64,000 nt of DNA, from positions 2,877,034-2,941,033 of the forward strand of contig NC_052407.1 in assembly GCF_009389715.1 (NCBI RefSeq), given 5' to 3'. The stretch is from Phoenix dactylifera. Lineage: Eukaryota; Streptophyta; Magnoliopsida; Arecales; Arecaceae. The notes under the pieces were generated by a model, which saw only the letters and a program-made list of their open reading frames with translations, did not search any database and had not been told where the DNA came from. Positions 58,120-64,000 of this stretch are shown here, one piece after another (position 1 is the first letter of the stretch; each line of letters starts with the position of its first letter). Made by a program: the position numbers and the translations under genes.

Positions 58120-58682
58120 CACCAGAGTTGCTGTCACCGCGAGAAGAGCAGGCAAGGGTCGAACATTCCTATGGTAGAAGGCCTTCACTACGGCCACAAG
58201 ATCAAAGCCATAGGGGGCAACCGTGCCAGCGTTGGCAAGCATGGAGAGCAGGCAATGCTCTTTCATGTTGAAAGGCCCCGTGTTCAGCGAGAACAACCAT
58301 GGCGTCCCCGGTACCCCCACCTGCTTTCTTGGAGCCCGTTGGCCATCAACTTTCCTGTGAGATACAGCATAATGGCGACGCACAGTGGAGGTATGTAGAC
58401 TGGTGACTGGCGATAACAACATGGAAAGGATGATGCAGCCGGGGATCCCCAGAAGCCATGTTCGGAATGTCATCGTCGGTCGGCGGCACCGTCAGTCTCA
58501 CCTCCTCTACCGGGGAATCGTTCTGAAAATTATGCCACCATGTCAGTCTTTCCTTTTTTTATTTAGAAAAACCGTCGCGTGAAGTTAATGATATCTGCGT
58601 ACAGAGATCGAGATCGAAGGAAAAGAGACATCGACGTGAAAAGTTACCGCCGCGATCTATTTCCTTCTTCTTTCTCTGCCAT
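58120..58682 (-). pseudogene. oligopeptide transporter (OPT family), decayed 5' fragment
   Basis: Minus strand. Exon 1 is 58682-58648 (MAEKEEGNRSR, donor GTAAC). After an intron ending TTTTCAG, exon 2 from 58522 reads NDSPVEEVRLTVPPTDDD in one frame, then TFRTWLLGIPGCIILS in another. It continues VPGTPWLFSLNTGPFNMKEH, CLLSMLANAGT, FDLVAVVKAFYHRNV. These are the N-terminal hallmarks of OPT transporters (NDSPIEEVRLTV, FRTWVLG, FSLNPGPFNMKEH, IVKAFY). The usual proline of LNPGPFN is threonine, exon 1 and exon 2 phases do not agree, one frameshift lies near 58470, and nothing after the second membrane region is present; a full OPT has over 600 residues. Hence a truncated pseudogene. Confidence 0.75.
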
Positions 58683-59358
58683 GGAGGTTGGGGGAGATGG
58701 GATATGGCGTGTTCTTCCTGTTTGATTTTTTTTTTTTCCTTTTTCAAGAACTGGCTATTTAAGGATTTTGTTGAACGAGAGACAAACGTTCCAAAACTGG
58801 AGACGAAAGGTTTACGGGGACAGACAAGACAAACTTTGGCAAGAATGCAGCAGGCATGCAATGTATCTGGAGAATCTGGACTGGCTGTATTTCCAAGTGA
58901 GGCATCACGGTGATTTATTGGGATTGCAATATTTCCTAAAAAATAGAGTACATTGCAGATCCTCTCCAACCCAAGTGCCGGGGAATTTCTACAATCACGA
59001 CATGTGGTAGATTTTTTATTCATTTGGCAACTTGATTGATTGTAGATTAAAATAAAATCAAGTCTAGGTCTTTTCATTTCACATAACAATTTTATAGAGT
59101 TGCAGTGCAGCAGATCATCCCCTTTTAGTCACCGCTTGGTTAATCGGTCTTGTATTGCGGTGTACCCAGAGCTTGATCGAGCTTGGATTTGATCAAGCTG
59201 AGTTTGAAAGAAATTTCAAGATCTGCCTAAATTTATTTACCATCATTAATTTCAAGCTAAATTTGAGCTTAATTTTGAGCCCATTTAATCAGCTAGATAT
59301 TGATATTAATCAAGCGAACATCAAGCTAAATTTAATTGATGCAAAGATTAAAGTACAC
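58683..59358. other. intergenic, no gene recognised
   Basis: A T-run at 58727-58741 and AT-rich DNA. Open frames at 58559-59089 (minus) and 58704-58913 (plus) show no domain. Confidence 0.4.
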
Positions 59359-59382
59359 TGTTAAAGCCTCAATCCAATAATT

Positions 59383-59436
<54 letters not shown>

Positions 59437-59734
59437 GTTATAAAATCTTGACTTTTCATCTTCATCTCTAGATGGATATTCATCTGAATTCATCCATGAC
59501 TATTTAACTTCTCATAACCCTCCAATTTCATCATTAATAATAAATTAATGTATTTATGGCCTTTAATCTTATGGCCTTTGATCTTTCTCCTTTGGCCTAT
59601 AAATGGGTGATATATAGTCTTGTATCGGTAGGAGAAAAGTAAGAAAGAATAAAAGAGCTATTTGTATCTCATGCTCTCTTGTGTTTTCTTTCTCTTTATT
59701 TTCTATTGCTTTATTACTTTTACTTTTAGTTTCA
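59359..59734 (+). repeat. 5' LTR of copia 2
   Basis: Starts TGTTAAAGCCTC and ends TTTAGTTTCA. It contains a (TA)n run at 59388-59431 and a TATA-like CCTATAAATGGG near 59597. The right edge is set by the primer site that follows; the left edge by TG alone, so it is less certain. Confidence 0.7.
59388..59431. repeat. (TA)n microsatellite
   Basis: About 44 bases of TA inside the copia 2 LTR. Confidence 0.95.
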
Positions 59735-59738
59735 TACC

Positions 59739-59757
59739 ACGTTATCAGCACGAGACT
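59739..59757 (+). other. primer-binding site of copia 2
   Basis: ACGTTATCAGCACGAGACT follows the LTR. This 'TTATCAGCACGAG' site is a recurrent variant in one group of plant Ty1/copia elements, matching an internal or half-tRNA primer rather than the usual tRNA 3' end. Confidence 0.6.
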
Positions 59758-59819
59758 CTAACCAACTAAGGGTCTTCACTTATTTGTGGTAATATATTTT
59801 TCTTTCCTTTTATTTCATA

Positions 59820-60818
59820 ATGTCAAATCTCACCAAGCTTGAATTTGTAGCTCTTGACATATCCGGCAAAAATTATTTATCATGGACTCTTGATGCCAAG
59901 ATCCATTTGGACACAATGAATCTTGGAGAAACTATAAAAGAAGGAAATGACGCATCCCTGCAGGATCGCGCCAAAGCAATGATCTTCCTTCGCCACCATC
60001 TCCATGAAAGCTTGAAAGTCGAATATCTTACAGTGAAAGATCCATATGTCCTTTGGACAAATTTGAAAGAGAGATTTGATCATCAGAAATATACGATCCT
60101 TCCAAAAACCCACTACGAATAGATTCACCTACGGCTGCAGGATTTTAAAACTGTAAGCGAGTATAATTCCGCAATATTCAAAATTACCTCTCAGTTAAAA
60201 TTATGCAGAGAAAAAATTACTGAACAGGATATATTAGAAAAAACATATTCTACTTTTCATGCATCGAATGTGCTCTTGCAGCAGCAGTATCGAGAGTGGG
60301 ATTTTAAAAGATATTCTGAGCTGATATCATGCCTACTTGTTGTTGAGCAAAATAATGAACTTTCGATGAAAAATCATCAATCATGACCAACTGGTTCAGA
60401 TCCATTCCCTGAAGTGAATGCTGCATCATCTGTTCATCATAGACATGACCGTGGTCATAGTCAGGGACGTGGCCGTGGTAATAGTCGTGGTCGTAATAAC
60501 CATTGGTATCACGGAGGCTACCACGGCATAAATTTTAAGAAATCAGCAAACAAGGAGGAGAAATCACATAACTTCTCTAAAAATAAAGAAAGTGATTGCT
60601 ATCAATGTGGCATGAAAGGACATTGGTCACGTACCTGCCGTACGGCCAAACACCTTGTTGACCTTTACCAAGCTTCACTGAAAGGAAAAGGGAATGGTGT
60701 AGAAACAAATTTTGTTGAAGATCAAGATCCACTGAACATCACCAATTTAGATGTCTCTGATTTTTTTGAGAATGCTGACGGAAAGTTTGAACATCTGAGT
60801 GGTGATGGAAATGTTTAA
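59820..60818 (+). pseudogene. copia 2 gag with two nonsense codons
   Basis: One frame throughout from ATG 59820 to the stop at 60816-60818, 332 codons. Start MSNLTKLEFVALDISGKNYL, then the UBN2-type Gag body (FLRHHLHESLKVEYLTVKDP, LRLQDFKTVSEYNSA, SNVLLQQQYREWDFKRYSEL), an R/G-rich stretch (GRGNSRGRNN) and a CCHC zinc knuckle CYQCGMKGHWSRTC. In-frame stops occur at 60120 (TAG, where W is usual) and 60384 (TGA, where R is usual). Both fit single C-to-T or G-to-A changes. Confidence 0.88.
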
Positions 60819-61003
60819 TATGATTAAATCTTGTTTTTTCTTTTAGAAATCTACTTTACTTTGAAGCATGTTATCTTTAATTTTTGTATGATGAACTCTT
60901 TTGTAATAAAATATATATGGTGCTCCATTTTCTTAATTGCTAACTTCTATGTTTTATGCATCTTTAATGTTTATACGTACTTTATTTTTATTTTTTGAAG
61001 AAT

Positions 61004-63591
61004 ATGGATTCATTTGGAATCAATGATGGAGACTTGTGTCTGGTAGACAGTGCAACAACACATACCATTCCCAAAAGTAAAGCATATTTTTTCCAGCTAA
61101 AACTAGCTGAAGCAAATATTGAACACAATATCTGGTATTTCAAATTCTAATTGAAGGCTCCGAAAGAGCCTGTATGGTGTTGCCTGGAGCAACAGTATTA
61201 TCAATAAGCGATGCCTTGTTTTGTAGTAGATCCCAAAGGAACCTACTAAGTTTTAGAGATATACATCGAAATGGTTATCATATTGAGACCATAAATGAGA
61301 ATGATAAAGAATATCTCTATATTACATCGCTTATTTCTGGCAAGAAGCATGTGGCGGAAAAATTGCCATCATTCTCCTCTGGATTATATTATACTTATAT
61401 CAATCCAATAGAATCTAATGTTGTAATTAATCCGAAGTTAAGCAATCCAAAGACTTTTGTTCTTTGGCATGACCGCTTAAGTCATCCAGGTGCAATAATG
61501 ATGAGAAGAATTATTGAAAATTCATATGGACGCCCATTAAAGAACCATAAGATTCTTTTATCAAATGAATTATCATGTGCTGCTTGTGCTCAAGAAAAAT
61601 TGATTGCTAGGCCATCCCCAACTAAAATTGAGATTGAATCTTCTACGTTTTTAGAACGGATTCAAGGGGATATATGTGGGCCTATTATTCCATCATGTGG
61701 ACCATTTCAATATTTTATGGTATTGATAGATGCCTCAACACGTTGGTCACACGTTAGTCTATTATCCACCCGTAACGTGGTATTTGCGAGACTCCTTGCA
61801 CAAATAATCCAATTAGAGCTCAATTTCTGGATTATACAATCAAGAAAATTCGTCTTGATAATGCAGGAGAGTTTACATCCCAAGCTTTTAATGATTATTG
61901 TATGTCAATTGGGATTACTGTTGAGCATCCTGCGGCCCACATGCATCCACAAAATAGTCTGGCAGAATCTCTGATTAAACGCCTGTAGCACTATTTAGGG
62001 ACATGCTATATTACTTATGCGAACAAAGTTGCCTAGTTCTATTTAGAGACATGCTATATTACATGCTGTAGCACTAATTCGAACTAGGCCAACTGCTCAT
62101 CATAAATACTCCCCATTACAGCTTGTTTCTGGCAAAGAACTAGATATATCCCATCTAAGAATCTTTGGTTGTGCAGTATACGTTCCAATTGCCCCACCAC
62201 ATCGCACAAAGATGGGTCCACAAAGGAGATCGGAAATTTATATTGGATTTGAATCTCCGTCAATTATTAAATATCTTGAACCATTGACTGGAGATCTTTT
62301 TACAGCACGTTTTGCTGATTGTCAATTTGATGAAACAATATTCTCCGGATTAGGAGGAGAAAAACAAAAGCTGGAAAAATAGGAACTCTCATGGAATGCA
62401 TCATCAATATCTCATTTTGATCCTCCTACAAATCAGTCTGAACTAGAAGTTCAGAAAATTATTCATTTGCAAAAGATTGCAAATCAATTACCAGATGCAT
62501 TCACTGATGCTAAGAAAGTGACCAAGTCACATATACCAGCTGTAAATACTCCTGCTCGAATTGAAGTTCCAAAGGAACAAACTACTAACACATTAGCAAA
62601 TGAGTCTCTTGCACGCCAGAAACGTGGTAGACCTCTTGGTTCCAAAGATAAAAATCCAAGAAAGAGACGGGAGCGAAATAAACAAGTTAGCACTATTTTA
62701 GTTTTTGATCCTCCTAAAGAGGCTATGGCACAAAAGCCAGTAGTAGACATAACTAAAGAAACAACTCCAGAAGAGTATCAGGCATCTAAAAATGATGAAA
62801 GAATTACAAATATTGAGAATAAAGAAATCTCAATAAGTTATGTCACTACAGAAAAAAGATGCAACCAAAATAAAGTTGTGGTTGATGAAATATTTGCATA
62901 TGCAGTAGCTACTGATTTAATAAAAGAAAGCGAGGATGTTGAACCGAAGTCCATTCAAGAATGTCGACATAGAAATGATTGGCCAAAATGGAAAGACGCA
63001 ATCCAAGCCGAATTAAATTTGCTTGCAAAGCGAAAGGTATTTGGACCTGTAGTCCAAACGCCTGAAAATGTACAACCTGTTGGCTACAAGTGGGTGTTTA
63101 TACAGAAAAGGAATGAGAATAATGAGGTTGCCAGATACAAAGCACGACTTGTAGCACAAGGTTTCTCATAGAGATTTGGAATTGATTATGAGGAGACATA
63201 TTCTCCTGTAATGGATGCAACTATATTTAGGTTTTTAATTAGTTTGGCAATTTCTAAAGGACTTCATATGCGTTTTATGGATGTAGTCACAGCTTATTTA
63301 TATGGATCACTTGATAATGATATTTATATGAAAGTCCCTAAAGGACTAAAAATGCTTGAAGCATGTAGTTCAAAACCCCAAAAAATGTATTCAATCAAGA
63401 TACAAAAATCTTTGTATGGATTAAAGCAATCTGGACGAATGTGGTATTATCGTTTTAGTACATACCTCCTGAAGGAAGGATATGTTAACAAAGCTATTAG
63501 CCCATGTGTTTTTATAAAGAAATCAAAATCTGGGTTTGTTATTATTGCAGTGTATGTTGATGATCTCAACATCATCGGGACTCCTGAAGAG
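61004..63591 (+). pseudogene. copia 2 pol remnant: protease, integrase, reverse transcriptase
   Basis: ATG 61004 opens with the protease active site (VDSATTHT, 61057 on). After a frame break near 61140, GAG-pre-integrase and integrase follow: LLSFRDIHRNGYHIET, WHDRLSHPGAIMMRRI, CAACAQEKL, GDICGPIIPSCGPFQYFMVL. A frame change near 61815 leads to RLDNAGEFTSQAF. A short direct repeat (TTTAGGGACATGCTATATTAC / TTTAGAGACATGCTATATTAC, 61994 and 62043) disrupts 61980-62070. Then RIFGCAVYVPIAPPHRTKMG, a spacer and reverse transcriptase: WPKWKDAIQAEL, GYKWVFIQKRNENNEVARYK, stop TAG at 63169, DVVTAYLYGSLDNDIYMKVP, KSLYGLKQSGRMWYY, YVDDLNIIG. It ends abruptly at 63591. Confidence 0.9.
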
Positions 63592-64000
63592 TGATCGGTT
63601 CTTTCAATTTTGAAAATAAACCACGCAATAGCACGTATCTTGTAGGATAGTGATTACGGGTGTCGGTCCATAGGGATTGGAGACGAGTTATTTTTCTTTT
63701 AAAAATAAATCAAAAAGAAGGATTTGCTAACTTGATTTAACTAAATTAATCTATGAGTACGAATTGAAATTTTATCAAAGTAAATAGATCTAGGGTTTGG
63801 AATCCACCACATAGCATTGCATCAAGGATTGTGTTCTTAGTTTTTTATCTTTTGGAGAGGCATGCAATTTTGGCTACAAGCCTTTTAAAATAAAAGCATA
63901 AAGAGTGTTAGGAAGATCCATCTTCGGTGTAGCATGAAGTGTCTACCTAAGTATGCTAATCTAGGATGCAGCACACTTCATCTTCCTAGGCATGGATCAT
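63592..64000. mobile_element. unrelated insertion breaking copia 2, probable LTR-type element end
   Basis: Starts TGATCGGTTCTTTCAATT right after the copia 2 reverse transcriptase codons (…IIGTPEE). It contains GATTACGGGTGTCGGTCCATAGGGATTGGAG, a phrase seen in large plant LTR retroelements. It begins TG and is non-coding for its 409 visible bases, consistent with an LTR, but the partner end lies outside the window, so the class is undecided. Confidence 0.45.

Larger units (their letters stand above)
59359..63591 (+). mobile_element. Ty1/copia LTR retrotransposon 2, truncated
   Basis: A second copia lineage, unlike copia 1 in LTR, primer site and Gag. The order is 5' LTR, primer site, gag with zinc knuckle, protease, integrase, reverse transcriptase. 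It stops in the middle of reverse transcriptase at 63591, where unrelated DNA begins. No 3' LTR is in the window. Confidence 0.9.

Noticed and set aside
1-64000. Organellar DNA insertions, rRNA genes, telomeric or centromeric satellite
   Set aside because: No recognisable plastid or mitochondrial gene, rRNA segment or long satellite array was seen in either strand.

Overview
The window is plant nuclear DNA. Several genes have GT-AG introns, there are plant-type families (an F-box/FBD LRR protein, a PLS-class PPR protein, a DUF620 protein, an OPT transporter fragment), and plant transposons of almost every class are present: Ty1/copia, CACTA, PIF/Harbinger-like MITEs, a Mutator-like element, tRNA-derived SINEs and foldbacks. 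AT-rich intergenic DNA, GC-rich gene 5' ends and the density of retroelements suggest a large-genome monocot, possibly a palm. That last step is inference and cannot be settled from this sequence alone.

Layout. 1-3.1 kb: an orphan promoter/first-exon-like stretch, then an intronless multi-pass membrane protein gene on the minus strand (1983-2945). 3.1-17 kb: no convincing protein gene, but two MITE copies, two GC-rich foldback elements, tRNA-derived SINE relics and an old tandem duplication. 17.1-18.9 kb: a three-exon F-box/FBD gene with a repetitive C-terminal tail. 21.8-23.2 kb: a three-exon DUF620 gene whose 3' flank, 59 bp after the stop codon, is entered by a 7.4-kb Ty1/copia element (23279-30695) with two LTRs and a decayed interior. 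30.9-32.6 kb: a non-autonomous CACTA element carrying what looks like the first exon of an ACT-domain-repeat (ACR) gene. 33.5-35.1 kb: a third foldback and a minus-strand LTR relic with 38-bp repeats. 37.7-39.0 kb: an intronless PPR gene. 42.5-52.2 kb: a seven-exon gene for mitochondrial ribosomal protein mS29 (DAP3), apparently with a one-base frame break in exon 1. 54-58.7 kb: a SINE-like relic, a fourth MITE copy, a Mutator-like element with a 9-bp target duplication and captured sequence, and a decayed 5' fragment of an oligopeptide transporter. 59.4-63.6 kb: a second Ty1/copia element of a different lineage, broken in its reverse transcriptase at 63592 by unrelated, LTR-like DNA that runs to the window end.

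The four good host genes (membrane protein, F-box/FBD, DUF620, PPR) and mS29 do not form a pathway; they are independent single genes separated by repeats. The main interest is transposon architecture: a 39-bp flanking duplication around the first copia element, a CACTA element whose end was duplicated together with host DNA, captured gene pieces, and foldbacks that could be transcribed into long hairpins. I did not find a clearly new multi-gene system.
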